A stretch of DNA of 64,000 bases from Zophobihabitans entericus (GCF_011745665.1 NZ_CP050253.1:1401418-1465417), one strand, 5' to 3'; counted from the first letter of the stretch, positions 19,435 to 28,563 are shown. The notes: generated from the letters alone by a model not told the origin. Numbers and translations are program-made.

Positions 19435-21060
19435 ATGAAAAAGTTTCTTGATAATCTTAAATTAAAAACAAAACTCATCATCCTGATTTGTCTGGTGTTT
19501 ATATTAGCTGTTGTGGCAGAAAATATTTATATTATTCGTATTGTAAATAATGAATATTACGAGGATGCCAGTCAACGGGTTGAAAATGTAGCCAGTCTTG
19601 TGGCTGTTTCCCCAAGTGTAATTAATAATATTAGTCACCCGACACCTGAAAATTTATCTGCGCTTCAGTCTTATGCAGAAATTACTCGTCAGCTCTCACA
19701 AGTAGAATTTATTACTATCTTTGGTATGGATGGTAAACGCTTCACTCACCCTGATGTGACTAAAATTGGTCAGATGATTGTTGGTGGTGATGGTGAAAGG
19801 GCTCTTCAGGGAGAATCTTATCTTTCTACTGCGAAGGGAACGCTAGGAGTATCAATTCGGTCATTCCACCCAATTGTTAACGAACAAAATCAGCAAATTG
19901 GCGCGGTGATGGTCGGGCAGACTTTGCAAAAAATTGATCATATTGCCTCCCGAACTAGTCAACCTATTTTACTCACGCTGGTGATCTCTTTAGCTATTGC
20001 CATTAGTCTGGCGCTATTTTTATCCCGCAATATTAAAAATATCTTACTCGGCTTTGAGCCTTTTGAGATGGTGAAACTCTTTGAAGAGCGTGATGCGATT
20101 ATTCGTACTGTGAAAGAGGGCATTATTGTTATCAACCGGGAAGGGCTGGTGACAGAAATCAATGATGAGGCTAAACGAATTCTGCGTACTGATAGTAACC
20201 ATGAAAATATTGTTAATCATAATGTCAGTTTGATTATTCCTAATTCCAGATTGCATGAAGTTATGCAAACGGGCAAACCGGAATATGATAGTGAACAAAA
20301 TATTAATGGCATTACTATTTTAACCAATCGGACTCCACTGTTTGTTAAAGGTCAGCTGGTTGGCGCGGTTGCTTCGTTTAGAGATATGACAGAAGTTCGT
20401 CAGCTGGCAGAAAATCTGACTGGCGTAAACAGTTATGCCGATGCGCTGCGTTCTCAGTCTCATGAATTTAATAATAAGTTACATGTGATTTATGGACTGG
20501 CTTTTAATGATAATAAAGATGAACTCATCAACTATATTGAAGAGGTGATAGGCAGTCGTCAGGCCGAGCAGGATGGTATTTCTCAGTCAATCAAAGAACC
20601 TATTATTGCCGGTTTTTTAAATAGTAAATTTAGCCGGGCGCGTGAACTTGGAGTTGAACTACACTTAAATATCAGTGGCATATTACAGCCAATTGCCAAC
20701 AGCTCAGTAATACATAGTCTGGTCACTATTTTAGGTAATTTAATTGATAATGGTCTGGATGCGGTGCAATTTGTCGATGATAAGCAAATCACCGTGAACT
20801 TATCTTTAACTGATAAAAATTTTGAGATTGAAGTACAAGATAGTGGTGACGGGATAGAAGAGCAGGATCTTAAGAAAATTTTTACCAAAGGTTACTCCAC
20901 AAAAGGTGATAATCGTGGTTTTGGGTTATATTTAGTGCTAGCCAGTATCGATGAACTGGGTGGATTTATTAATATCTGTGAGACAAAAGCTCAACAAGGT
21001 GCCTGTTTTCACGTATCATTACCATTAGATGAACTCTATCAGGGAAATAACCATGATTGA
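19435..21060 (+). CDS. CitA/DcuS-family sensor histidine kinase
   Basis: This is a 541-residue membrane kinase. It has TM1 at about residues 14-32, a periplasmic PASp/sCache domain (about 40-175, with FGMDGKRFTHPD) of the kind that binds C4-dicarboxylates or citrate, and TM2 at about 176-197. A cytoplasmic PAS domain (about 215-325) precedes a SpoOB-type dimerisation helix with phospho-acceptor His343 in QSHEFNNKLH. The catalytic domain has the N-box NLIDNGLDA, G1 box DSGDGI and G2 box GFGLYLV. Its stop overlaps the start of the response-regulator gene by 8 nt. Next to the malate genes, the likely ligand is malate. Confidence 0.94.
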   Translation: MKKFLDNLKLKTKLIILICLVFILAVVAENIYIIRIVNNEYYEDASQRVENVASLVAVSPSVINNISHPTPENLSALQSYAEITRQLSQVEFITIFGMDGKRFTHPDVTKIGQMIVGGDGERALQGESYLSTAKGTLGVSIRSFHPIVNEQNQQIGAVMVGQTLQKIDHIASRTSQPILLTLVISLAIAISLALFLSRNIKNILLGFEPFEMVKLFEERDAIIRTVKEGIIVINREGLVTEINDEAKRILRTDSNHENIVNHNVSLIIPNSRLHEVMQTGKPEYDSEQNINGITILTNRTPLFVKGQLVGAVASFRDMTEVRQLAENLTGVNSYADALRSQSHEFNNKLHVIYGLAFNDNKDELINYIEEVIGSRQAEQDGISQSIKEPIIAGFLNSKFSRARELGVELHLNISGILQPIANSSVIHSLVTILGNLIDNGLDAVQFVDDKQITVNLSLTDKNFEIEVQDSGDGIEEQDLKKIFTKGYSTKGDNRGFGLYLVLASIDELGGFINICETKAQQGACFHVSLPLDELYQGNNHD

Positions 21061-21727
21061 TGTATTGATTGTTGAAGATGATCCGATGGTGGCAGAGCTA
21101 AACCGTAAATATTTACAGATGATCCCCGGATTTAAACTTGTCGGACAAGTTAGTGATGGTGAGGAAGCATTGCACTACATTCATGATAATCATGTGTCAT
21201 TATTACTCCTTGATGTTTTTATGCCCAAAATGGATGGTTTAAAGCTGTTACAGCACATTCGAACCAGCTATCCTAAAATAGATATTATTATGGTCACTGC
21301 TGCCTGTAATACTTCTGATATTCAAACCGCTTTAAGACTTGGTGTCATCGACTATATTGTTAAACCTTTCACATTCGGTCGTTTCCGTACTGCGTTATTG
21401 TCTTATCAGGAACGAGTCAGGCTGCTGTCTTCAACTGAGATTTTAGATCAAAAGCAGTTAGATTCTCGTATATTTGCCAAAGCAACAGAACATACTAAAA
21501 CTTTACCTAAAGGCATTGATTCTGAAACATTAAAAATTGTTCAGGAGGTGATTAATAGCTATAACGGCGATTTTAGTATGAGTGATATTGTACCTTTGAT
21601 TAATTTATCCCGTATTTCATTAAAAAAATATATCGACCATCTGGAAGAGGCAGGTGAGCTTGAAAGTTATTTAGCTTATCTGTCAGTTGGGCGCCCTGTC
21701 AGGGTTTATTCCATAAAGAAATCATAA
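21053..21727 (+). CDS. CitB/DcuR-family response regulator
   Basis: This is a 224-residue partner of the kinase just upstream. The N-terminal receiver domain has the acidic pair in VEDDPMV, phospho-acceptor Asp54 in LLLDVFMPKMDG, and Lys in IVKPF (about residue 105). The C-terminal region (about 160-220) is the winged-helix DNA-binding part typical of CitB/DcuR, with ISLKKYIDHLEEAGEL as recognition region. The ATG at 21053 (MIDVLIVEDD) is the natural start. By context it should activate the transporter-malic enzyme unit, but I could not identify its operator. Confidence 0.93.
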   Translation: MIDVLIVEDDPMVAELNRKYLQMIPGFKLVGQVSDGEEALHYIHDNHVSLLLLDVFMPKMDGLKLLQHIRTSYPKIDIIMVTAACNTSDIQTALRLGVIDYIVKPFTFGRFRTALLSYQERVRLLSSTEILDQKQLDSRIFAKATEHTKTLPKGIDSETLKIVQEVINSYNGDFSMSDIVPLINLSRISLKKYIDHLEEAGELESYLAYLSVGRPVRVYSIKKS

Positions 21728-21973
21728 GCTTTTCGTTATTTTATCGAATAACTCTCTGTATTCTATGTCACTTTTATTCAAAATTGATAAAAATCATCGT
21801 TGATAATATTTAAACTCGAACATATAATCCATCATTACCCAAATTCGCACTTTTTTGCTTGATTAGGTGATAATTCCAATAAATAGAATAAAATTCTGTG
21901 TAATATATAACAGATAAATTATAAGATTTTTGAATAACATTTATAAACAAACCAAATAAATAGAGGTAATAGG

Positions 21974-22873
21974 ATGAATATAAAGAGGCTTAGTTATCTG
22001 GTGGAGTTGAGTCGTTGGCAAAGCTTCACTAAGGCATCCGAGGTATTAAATATTTCACAACCCTCTTTGTCACAACATGTCACAAAACTTGAAACTAAGA
22101 TCGGTAAAAAGATTATCGACAGAACAACTCGTCATTTTAAATTAACCGAGTTTGGTGAAGTGTTTGTAGAAAGAGCAAATAAGCTCATCGCGGAAATGGA
22201 TAGTTTTCAGGACTTTGTAGAGTCTTATGATGCGACAGTAAAAGGTAAATTAGTCGTTGGTATCATCCCGGTAGTCGGATATCTGAGAATGGGTGATATG
22301 ATGTCAGAATTCCATAACAAATATCCTGATGTTAACCTGATTATCAGCGAAGGTTTAAGTCATCCATTAATTAGTGGTCTAAAAGATACAGATTCACATG
22401 TGACTATTGCTACTCCAAATAGTAAGGAACTTCATGAAAGTTACTTGGCTCATGAACTACTTATTGATGATGAGTTAGTCGTGATTGTCGCTAATGAGCA
22501 TCCTTTAGCTAAACATAGCGGACCATTATCATTAGGTGATTTAGCTAATCAAAAAATGGTATTGCCACAAAAAGATACCGGTGCGTATACGATCATTTGT
22601 AAAGCACTGGAAGATGTAGGCATTGATCCTAGAAATTATAGTGAATGTAGCTTGCTTGATCTAAAAATGAATATGGTTCGTTATCAAGAGTTTGTTGGAT
22701 TCTTCCCGAAAAAATCAGTGAAGTATTTCAGTGATGGAGTCACTGTGATTGATCTGGAAAATCCGCCTAAAAAGCCATTGATGTTAAGTTCATTAAAACG
22801 TAATTCACACTATCCACCACTTAAAGCGTTTAAAACATTTGCTCATGAATGGGTACAAAAACATATCGACTAA
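21974..22873 (+). CDS. LysR-family transcriptional regulator
   Basis: This is a 299-residue LysR protein. The N-terminal winged helix-turn-helix reads LSYLVELSRWQSFTKASEVLNI-type sequence with SQPSLSQHVTKLE as recognition helix. The C-terminal periplasmic-binding-like domain begins near KGKLVVGIIPVVG. The target is not evident: the divergent direction holds the tail of the response-regulator gene rather than a promoter. It may form a third regulatory layer of the malate locus or act elsewhere. Its own terminator separates it from marC. An upstream spacer of about 245 bp presumably holds its promoter. Confidence 0.9.
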   Translation: MNIKRLSYLVELSRWQSFTKASEVLNISQPSLSQHVTKLETKIGKKIIDRTTRHFKLTEFGEVFVERANKLIAEMDSFQDFVESYDATVKGKLVVGIIPVVGYLRMGDMMSEFHNKYPDVNLIISEGLSHPLISGLKDTDSHVTIATPNSKELHESYLAHELLIDDELVVIVANEHPLAKHSGPLSLGDLANQKMVLPQKDTGAYTIICKALEDVGIDPRNYSECSLLDLKMNMVRYQEFVGFFPKKSVKYFSDGVTVIDLENPPKKPLMLSSLKRNSHYPPLKAFKTFAHEWVQKHID

Positions 22874-22909
22874 TTATTCAAATTAGCTCGTTATCAGAAT
22901 AGATGAGTG

Positions 22910-22942
22910 ATCCTCCTGTGCCTGCACCGGAGGATTTTTATT
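22910..22942 (+). terminator. Terminator after LysR gene
   Basis: The stem ATCCTCC / GGAGGAT (22910-22916 with 22929-22935), with an inner GTGC/GCAC pairing, is followed by a T-rich run. It lies 37 nt after the stop. Confidence 0.75.
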
Positions 22943-23041
22943 TTTTCACATAATTAAATAACTTAGCAACTGGTGATTCTGCATAAATCAGTTATCATTA
23001 ATTGCTATAAATAAAGAGAGTCGGTAAAAATAGGTAATTGA

Positions 23042-23719
23042 ATGATTGAATTATTACAAGTGGTTGGTGTTGGGGTTATTATGTTTGTGCCATTAACTAA
23101 TCCTTTGACCACTGTTGCATTATTGCTCGGACTATCCGGTAATATGACTGCTCAGGAACGTAATCATCAGGCTAAAATGGCTTGTATCTATGTCTTTATT
23201 ATTATGGTGGTGGCGTTTTATTTTGGTCAATTGATCATGAATACGTTTGGTATTTCTATCACCGGTTTGCGTATTGCCGGTGGGATGATCGTAGCCTTTA
23301 TTGGTTTTAGAATGCTCTTTCCTCAGCAGGCATCTTATAAAAGTATAGAAGCTGATGATAAACGTCAGGAAATTCGTAACGAGCAATCAACCAATATCGC
23401 TTTTGTCCCTTTGGCTATGCCAAGTACAGCAGGTCCGGGTACGATTGCTATGATTATTAGCACAGCAGCTTCAGTGAAAACTGGCGCCATTGAAATGACA
23501 CCTTGGGTGATGTATACCGCTTCGATTCTGGTTCCTTTGAGTTTAAGTCTGATTTTATGGTTTTGTTTAAGAAGCTCTGGCGTAATTATGCGCTTATTTG
23601 GTAAGAGCGGGATTGAAGCTATCTCTCGTATTATGGGTTTTTTATTGGTCTGTATGGGGGTTCAGTTTGTGATTAATGGTGTTGTTGAGTTGATCTTAAA
23701 TTTTCCAAATATTAACTAA
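23042..23719 (+). CDS. marC: MarC-family inner-membrane protein
   Basis: This is a 225-residue polytopic membrane protein (six predicted helices). It aligns closely with E. coli Mar[62 protein letters not shown] and [19 protein letters not shown]. Despite its name, MarC has no proven role in multidrug resistance in E. coli; the family function is unsettled. The marRAB operon that lies divergent in E. coli is not here. It is a single gene bounded by terminators on both sides. Confidence 0.93.
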   Translation: MIELLQVVGVGVIMFVPLTNPLTTVALLLGLSGNMTAQERNHQAKMACIYVFIIMVVAFYFGQLIMNTFGISITGLRIAGGMIVAFIGFRMLFPQQASYKSIEADDKRQEIRNEQSTNIAFVPLAMPSTAGPGTIAMIISTAASVKTGAIEMTPWVMYTASILVPLSLSLILWFCLRSSGVIMRLFGKSGIEAISRIMGFLLVCMGVQFVINGVVELILNFPNIN

Positions 23720-23729
23720 AGCTTGATAA

Positions 23730-23760
23730 AATAAAAGCCACCTAGTGTGGCTTTTATTTT
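23730..23760. terminator. Bidirectional terminator between marC and the 23776-24315 gene
   Basis: A 12-bp perfect stem (23730-23741 with 23747-23758) has a 5-nt loop, with T-rich sequence on both strands. It serves the two convergent genes. Confidence 0.85.
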
Positions 23761-23775
23761 ACGTATTCTGTAGGA

Positions 23776-24315
23776 TTATTCTGGTATTATTTCGTTATGA
23801 GCCTTGGACTGACTTAATTTTGCCTGTAATGCCTGACCAAAAACCATATCAGGAATCGAGAACAGCATTGATTCACCATTGAGTAGTTCCGCAAAAGCAT
23901 AAGGTGCTCTTCCTTTACAGGCAAACACTTTACGGCTGAAATCTTTTTTGATTCTAAAATTACCTGACTGATAAGCGTGAATATTAACACCACCAACTTT
24001 AGCACCAAGTTGATAGCCCACAGGCAGTTGTTGTTCAAATAGCTCTAGTTGCCTGATATCTGTCAGTGATACTTTTTTAGTATAAAGTTTGTCACCAATT
24101 TCAAGCTCAGTATCAGTAAATTCAACTTTTGCTGTATATAAAATCATGATAATCAGGCCGGCCAGTATTAACATCGTGACGATAAGAATTACCGATAATA
24201 GGGTAGTGTCGCTGCTTGACGTTGGATCAGAAAAGCTGATCGCAATAGGCAAGATAAGTAGAATAAACAGCATGACAATATAAATGGATTTATTAACCTG
24301 AACTTTTGCTTTCAT
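23776..24315 (-). CDS. Membrane protein with PH-like cytoplasmic domain
   Basis: This is a 179-residue protein. Two N-terminal transmembrane helices (about residues 9-27 and 40-62) are followed by a beta-rich domain starting TAKVEFTDTELEIGDK. It resembles the bacterial pleckstrin-homology-like proteins (bPH families), with a motif GGVNIHAYQSGNF and a short C-terminal helix. Function is unknown. A similar layout (two helices then a PH-like domain) recurs at 60898-61335. The gene is monocistronic and convergent with marC. Confidence 0.7.
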   Translation of the reverse strand: MKAKVQVNKSIYIVMLFILLILPIAISFSDPTSSSDTTLLSVILIVTMLILAGLIIMILYTAKVEFTDTELEIGDKLYTKKVSLTDIRQLELFEQQLPVGYQLGAKVGGVNIHAYQSGNFRIKKDFSRKVFACKGRAPYAFAELLNGESMLFSIPDMVFGQALQAKLSQSKAHNEIIPE

Positions 24316-24482
24316 TATATTTTTAATATGCCTGAATTAAGTAAAAATAATAAGGGTGTATTATTCATGAAATCAGTTAATTTAGCTATAAAATCAGAAT
24401 AGAATTACGTCATTATGCAGAGAAAATCTGCTTTTTGTGATCTGTGCCAGAGCTAATAAAAAAATAGTACTAATTTTAAACG

Positions 24483-25433
24483 TTATTGTAATACCCGATA
24501 ATTAGCCAGCCAGACCCGAATATCTTCAACAACTCTGATTAACTCACTTTGACCTGTATTTAAATTAATAAATTGACCATTCATATTTGGATAAGCCATC
24601 ATTCGAATATTATATTTACCATCATCGTTTTTGAGTGAGCCAAGCATCTGTTTGGTTGATTTAATTGAAATATCAACCTCTTGCCCGGAAGAAATAATCA
24701 GAACCGGTTGGGTGACCTGAGCCAGAATAGCTTGCCTGTCGTAACTTAAAATATCTTTCCACCACAGCAGCCCGTGATTATCTAAATCTAGCTGCTCCGG
24801 ATTTTCTCTTTGGATGCGTTCAGTGGTACGAATAAAGGCTAGTTGTTCGGTATCAGCTTCTTCTGTGTTAAGTTTTCTTGAAATGCGATACAACACATCA
24901 TCAATGAAGTAACGTCCGCCACTGTTAATTGAAATTACAGCGTTAATCACTTTTGGTAGTTCTGAGGCAATCCTGCTGGCTATCAGCCCACCTTCATTAA
25001 TTCCCAGTACCACAATATTTTTATAGGTTTGGATTTGTTGCAGGCGATCAAGAACCTGCTTCACATCTCGTACACGCTGGCTTGGTGAATCATACTTAAT
25101 ATAAGAAGAAGGGCAAAATACCAACTCTTTAGCTAATGGATCCGGAGAGTAAGCATCTAAGCCATATTTTTCAACCGTTAATAAATCAGCAGAGGGAATC
25201 ACCTGAGAAAGTCCACGATTTAAGGTACTGTCATAGGCAACGCTTGAACATTCAGAACCTTGTAACAGAATTAATAAGGTATCAGAAGGAGAGGCGATTT
25301 TTTGTCTGGTCAAATAATAGGTAACAGGAGAACCGTCATCTCTGATAAGATGATTGGTTGTTGGCATTGCATAAGCAAAATTTAAATATGAAAAAAGCAA
25401 AATAAATAGGCTTAATAGTAATCTTTTAGGCAT
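24483..25433 (-). CDS. Secreted alpha/beta hydrolase-like protein lacking the usual nucleophile Ser
   Basis: This is a 316-residue protein with a signal peptide (hydrophobic stretch ending FAYA, about residue 22). It has an alpha/beta-hydrolase core: LLILLQGSECSS as oxyanion region, then the expected nucleophile elbow reading GINEGG instead of G-X-S-X-G, so residue 146 is Asn. The rest, including VLIISSGQEVDIS and MMAYPNMNGQF, follows the fold. Periplasmic location is inferred from the leader. It could be an inactive, binding-only member, or use Ser60 or another residue. No operon partner; upstream is divergent from a 107-residue gene. Confidence 0.72.
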   Translation of the reverse strand: MPKRLLLSLFILLFSYLNFAYAMPTTNHLIRDDGSPVTYYLTRQKIASPSDTLLILLQGSECSSVAYDSTLNRGLSQVIPSADLLTVEKYGLDAYSPDPLAKELVFCPSSYIKYDSPSQRVRDVKQVLDRLQQIQTYKNIVVLGINEGGLIASRIASELPKVINAVISINSGGRYFIDDVLYRISRKLNTEEADTEQLAFIRTTERIQRENPEQLDLDNHGLLWWKDILSYDRQAILAQVTQPVLIISSGQEVDISIKSTKQMLGSLKNDDGKYNIRMMAYPNMNGQFINLNTGQSELIRVVEDIRVWLANYRVLQ

Positions 25434-25585
25434 TGTTTATTCCAGTTTAATCACAGTTAATTTGTTATTAGAATGACGAATTACCGCCAAAATCGCAACT
25501 AGCTTTTTGATTTATTCACAAATCAAACACAGTAAAATAACATATTGTCGTAATTCATCAATAACAATTATTAAAGAAATTAAAA

Positions 25586-25909
25586 ATGAAAAGAAAAAAC
25601 TATAAGTGTGTTTCTAGAATAAATCTCTCCACAGATGGCAGAGTATTATTTGAACAAAAAGTAGGTTTCGCTGATTATCTCAAATTTGGTCTGCCGGCTT
25701 TATTTTTTAAGAAAAAGAATCCGCAAATCTGCCGGGTTGAAGACGTGGTAGTCATTGAAACCAGTTCAACAATGTTGACAGGAAATCTTATCGTTATTTA
25801 CACACAAGATTGTAAATACGTCCTTGTTGCACGTGATAAGACTACCTGGCAGGATATCGTTATTTTTTTACAGAACTCAACTTTGCAATCTAAGTTAGAT
25901 ATGCAGTAG
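25586..25909 (+). CDS. 107-residue protein of unknown function
   Basis: This is a small protein with a basic N-terminus (MKRKNYKCVSRINLS). A hydrophobic patch YLKFGLPALFF near residue 32 is too short for a secure membrane helix. It continues as a beta-rich C-terminal half (VEDVVVIETSSTML, LIVIYTQDCKYVLVA). The pattern resembles small PH-like or DUF-type cytosolic proteins, but I cannot name a family. The ribosome-binding site is weak (AAAGAAATT). The spacer to the divergent hydrolase gene is about 150 bp. Confidence 0.55.
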   Translation: MKRKNYKCVSRINLSTDGRVLFEQKVGFADYLKFGLPALFFKKKNPQICRVEDVVVIETSSTMLTGNLIVIYTQDCKYVLVARDKTTWQDIVIFLQNSTLQSKLDMQ

Positions 25910-25936
25910 AGACCCTATCAGAACAACGATTAGCGG

Positions 25937-26440
25937 TTAGATAATTTTCTTACCTAAAATGACAAGATCACGTTTGATATTATCTAGCTCAGCCACTTCC
26001 GGCAATAAGCCATATTGCTGATAGCCCAGTTTAGAAAATAAACCGAGACTGGGTAAGTTATGCCCAAAAATGAAACATAAAATTGTTTCGATTTTGTGTG
26101 ACTTAGCGTGAGACTCAAGCTGCGGAACAATCGTTTGTGCAATTCTTTTACCACGAAAATCACTATGAATATATAAACTGATTTCTACCGTTTTATTATA
26201 AGCTGGGCGACCATAAAAGCTGGAAAGGCTCACCCAGCCACAAGGCTTGCCATCATACTCAATTAGCCATAATGGTCTTTCTGCTGTTTGATGCTGATTA
26301 AACCAATCCAGACGACTTTCTACTGAGACAGGCGTAGTATCTGCTGTTACCATACGTCCGGCAATAGTTGAGTTGTAGACATCAACAATAAAAGGTAGAT
26401 CGCCTGTTACTGCGGGACGAGAGGAAATAAGTTTATTCAA
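25937..26440 (-). CDS. GNAT-family N-acetyltransferase (phosphinothricin acetyltransferase-like)
   Basis: This is a 167-residue acetyl-CoA-dependent N-acetyltransferase. It has the GNAT core with motif A in SDFRGKRIAQTIVPQL (the RGKRIA loop binds CoA pyrophosphate) and motif B around CFIFGHNLPSLGLFSKLGY. The N-terminal YNSTIAGRMVTADTTP and CGWVSLSSFYGRPAY match the Pat/YncA branch, which acetylates amino acids or amino-acid analogues such as phosphinothricin and methionine sulfoximine. The true substrate cannot be told from sequence. It is a single gene, convergent with the gene at 25586. Confidence 0.85.
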   Translation of the reverse strand: MNKLISSRPAVTGDLPFIVDVYNSTIAGRMVTADTTPVSVESRLDWFNQHQTAERPLWLIEYDGKPCGWVSLSSFYGRPAYNKTVEISLYIHSDFRGKRIAQTIVPQLESHAKSHKIETILCFIFGHNLPSLGLFSKLGYQQYGLLPEVAELDNIKRDLVILGKKII

Positions 26441-26657
26441 TTGTTATTTACCTAAAAACTTTAAATAAATCAAATGGTTACGTAAAGTGAAATATAGCGT
26501 AATGTATTGATTTATATTAATAAATATTGGTACTGATAAATATTATGCTATAACCGAAGAAAAATTAATCGCTTAATTTACCAGAAATAATGCGTTTATT
26601 TTATGATGAGTTGTATAATGAGTAAAACTGAATTTATAAGTAGCATGAATATTTTTT

Positions 26658-26927
26658 ATGTTAGATCAAATTGAAATCTTTGACATTGAAAGCCCATGTA
26701 AGCGGGTTTGTGAAACTAACAAGCAAGGATATTGCATGACTTGTTTTCGCTCACGCGATGAGCGCTTTTTGTGGTTAAAGTTTACTAATGAACAAAAGCG
26801 TGTGGTGCTGAGATTATGTAAGCAACGTGCTTTACGTCGTCAGTATCAGCTATTGCAAGAATCTCAAAAGGCACAAATACCAGAAACAGTTGATCAATTA
26901 GACTTATTTGGTGAGACAGAAGAGTAG
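26658..26927 (+). CDS. DUF1289 (YdhL-type) Cys-rich protein
   Basis: This is an 89-residue protein of the DUF1289 family, found beside many unrelated genes in proteobacteria. It has SPCKRVCETN followed by YCMTCFRSRDER, giving four cysteines that probably bind a metal, then the conserved W and VLRLCKQR. The C-terminus ends in an acidic LDLFGETEE, like E. coli YdhL's EQPSLF. Function is unknown. It starts at ATG 26658 after an AT-rich leader with no clear ribosome-binding site. Confidence 0.85.
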   Translation: MLDQIEIFDIESPCKRVCETNKQGYCMTCFRSRDERFLWLKFTNEQKRVVLRLCKQRALRRQYQLLQESQKAQIPETVDQLDLFGETEE

Positions 26928-26961
26928 AGCAGATGAGAATTCATCTGCTTAGATAAATGTA

Positions 26962-27291
26962 TTAAGCCTTTTTCACAAAGCAAGCTTTTAGCATCACTTT
27001 CATGCCATCAATTTTACAGTCGATCTCGTGATCACCTTCCACTAAACGAATACCTTTAGCTTTGGCGCCTTTTTTAAGAACGGTTGATGAACCTTTTAAT
27101 TTTAAATCTTTGATTAGAATAATTGAGTCACCATCAACCAGTAAGTTACCATTACTGTCTTTTACTTCAAGGCCAGAAGCTGGAGCTTCGTTTGGATCCC
27201 ACTCATGAGCACATTCCGGGCAAATATATAAAGTACCGTCAGAATAAGTATGCTGCGAAGAACAAATCGGGCAATTAGGTATTGAGTCCAT
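26962..27291 (-). CDS. yjdM: YjdM/PhnA-family zinc-ribbon protein
   Basis: This is a 109-residue protein with an N-terminal zinc ribbon (CPICSS and CPECAHEW, residues about 6-29) and a C-terminal beta-barrel domain ([27 protein letters not shown]). It matches E. coli YjdM, formerly called PhnA and once misassigned to phosphonate use; its role is unknown. I chose ATG 27291 because GGATGA lies upstream and the protein then begins like YjdM; an ATG at 27300 is possible. It is convergent with the DUF1289 gene. Confidence 0.88.
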   Translation of the reverse strand: MDSIPNCPICSSQHTYSDGTLYICPECAHEWDPNEAPASGLEVKDSNGNLLVDGDSIILIKDLKLKGSSTVLKKGAKAKGIRLVEGDHEIDCKIDGMKVMLKACFVKKA

Positions 27292-27446
27292 AATTATCAT
27301 CCATTTTTAGAAAAAACGCGATTATACCTTATTTTTACTCATTAGTCATAAATAGGGTGAGATAAACCATTTATCTGTATTGCATTATCAGATAAGGAGG
27401 AGTAGGATTTTTAAGATAAGCTTATTATAAGTAAGGTTAATCAACG

Positions 27447-27689
27447 ATGAAAATGTGTATTGCTTGTGGAATGCCAATGACCTCTATTGGTGATTATCCA
27501 CGTCTTGATATTTCAAAAAATTATTGTAAACACTGTGCCCGAGAAGATGGCTCAATGCAGAGTTTTGATGAGCGCTGGGAGAATCTGACGTGCTTTATGA
27601 TCCGCGAACATAAAATGGATAGAATAGTAGCCAGAGAGACGGCTTACACCGTCTTAAAAAAGTTACCAGCATGGAAACCAAAACGCTAA
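27447..27689 (+). CDS. Small putative zinc-ribbon protein
   Basis: This is an 80-residue protein with two Cys pairs, CIACGMPM at residues 4-11 and CKHCARED near residue 27, spaced as in the putative zinc-ribbon family zf-ribbon_2 (PF12674-like). It is followed by the helical ERWENLTCFMIREHKMD and a basic end. The family's function is not known; members are often fused or next to regulators. Its last four bases overlap the last bases of the convergent DinB-like gene. Confidence 0.72.
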   Translation: MKMCIACGMPMTSIGDYPRLDISKNYCKHCAREDGSMQSFDERWENLTCFMIREHKMDRIVARETAYTVLKKLPAWKPKR

Positions 27690-28195
27690 TCTTTTAGTGT
27701 TTTCACATATTTTTTAATCTTCTTTATTGCCCAGTCATAGTGGCTGGAAGTGCTTGAAATAAGATAAGCACCAAGTGATGTTGTGCCTGTCCACGGGTAG
27801 TACTTTTTGGTAAATAACTCGTCATTACTGTGCTTTTTAATTAGCTTCATCACTTGTTGATGGCTGGAATTTAATAATTTTATTGCATCAGGTAAGCTTG
27901 TGTTTTGGTATTTTTGCCAGATAACCAGATTCAGAGCTGGAATTGTCTGCCAGGTATAACCTTCAGCTGGTGTAACAGGTTTAGAACCAGACATACCTGT
28001 TTTATACCAACCCAGCATCATTAAATGCCATTCATATAAATGACATAACACATCCCGAATATTGCGATCTCGATCTTCAAAAGGGAATTCAGCCATTTGT
28101 TTTTCCGCTGGTACTGAATCTATCAGTTTAAATAATAGTTCAAAATTATGGGTACTGAGTGTTAATAATTCATCTTTCGTTGTTGGTCTTGGCAT
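27686..28195 (-). CDS. ClbS/DfsB-family four-helix bundle protein
   Basis: This is a 169-residue DinB-like four-helix protein of the DUF1706/DfsB family. It starts MPRPTTKDELL, with FPFEDRDRNIRDVLCHLYEWHLMMLGWY and the segment KYYPWTGTTSLGAYLISSTSSHYDWA. The founding member ClbS is a cyclopropane hydrolase that protects colibactin producers. Most chromosomal relatives have no known substrate, and no colibactin-type genes are here. Its 3' end overlaps that of the zinc-ribbon gene by 4 nt. Confidence 0.85.
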   Translation of the reverse strand: MPRPTTKDELLTLSTHNFELLFKLIDSVPAEKQMAEFPFEDRDRNIRDVLCHLYEWHLMMLGWYKTGMSGSKPVTPAEGYTWQTIPALNLVIWQKYQNTSLPDAIKLLNSSHQQVMKLIKKHSNDELFTKKYYPWTGTTSLGAYLISSTSSHYDWAIKKIKKYVKTLKD

Positions 28196-28417
28196 AAATT
28201 ATCTCCATAGTTTTATTCGTATATTGAAGAGTGGGAGTCTAGAAAGTACCTTACTATAAATCTTTTATGACAATATTTCTGTCTTTAAATATGTTTATAT
28301 AATAAGCAAATTTACTCAAATGCAGAAAATTTATTCATTTTTAGATTTTTTTACTTGATACTTCGTGTTTAGCCCGTTAATATTTGCAACTGTATTTTAT
28401 CTAAATACATTCTTACT

Positions 28418-28494
28418 GCGTCCGTAGCTCAGTTGGTTAGAGCACCACCTTGACATGGTGGGGGTCGGTGATTCGAGTTCACTCGGACGCACCA
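28418..28494 (+). tRNA. tRNA-Val (GAC)
   Basis: This 77-nt gene includes an encoded CCA end. The acceptor stem GCGTCCG pairs with CGGACGC; the D-arm, anticodon loop TTGACAT with anticodon GAC, a short variable loop and GATTCGAGTTC T-arm are all present. It differs from E. coli tRNA-Val(GAC) at only two positions. The region 28196-28417 upstream is AT-rich without a gene. Confidence 0.97.
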
Positions 28495-28542
28495 TTCAAA
28501 ATCAATAACTTACCTTAAAATATTATACTGATTTTTTATTTC

Positions 28543-28563
28543 TGGTTGCCGTATGGTTGCCGT
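28543..28563 (+). repeat. Direct repeat TGGTTGCCGT x2 downstream of tRNA-Val
   Basis: TGGTTGCCGT occurs at 28543-28552 and 28554-28563, an 11-bp period. It begins 49 bp after the tRNA end. Repeats of the GGTTGCC type are common as integrase arm-binding sites next to tRNA-integrated elements (family knowledge from memory). No integrase gene follows. The rest of 28495-28839 is AT-rich with only short open frames. Confidence 0.5.

Noticed and set aside
28062..28259. Open frame antisense to the DfsB-family gene
   Set aside because: It overlaps a well-supported gene and has no ribosome-binding site or family.
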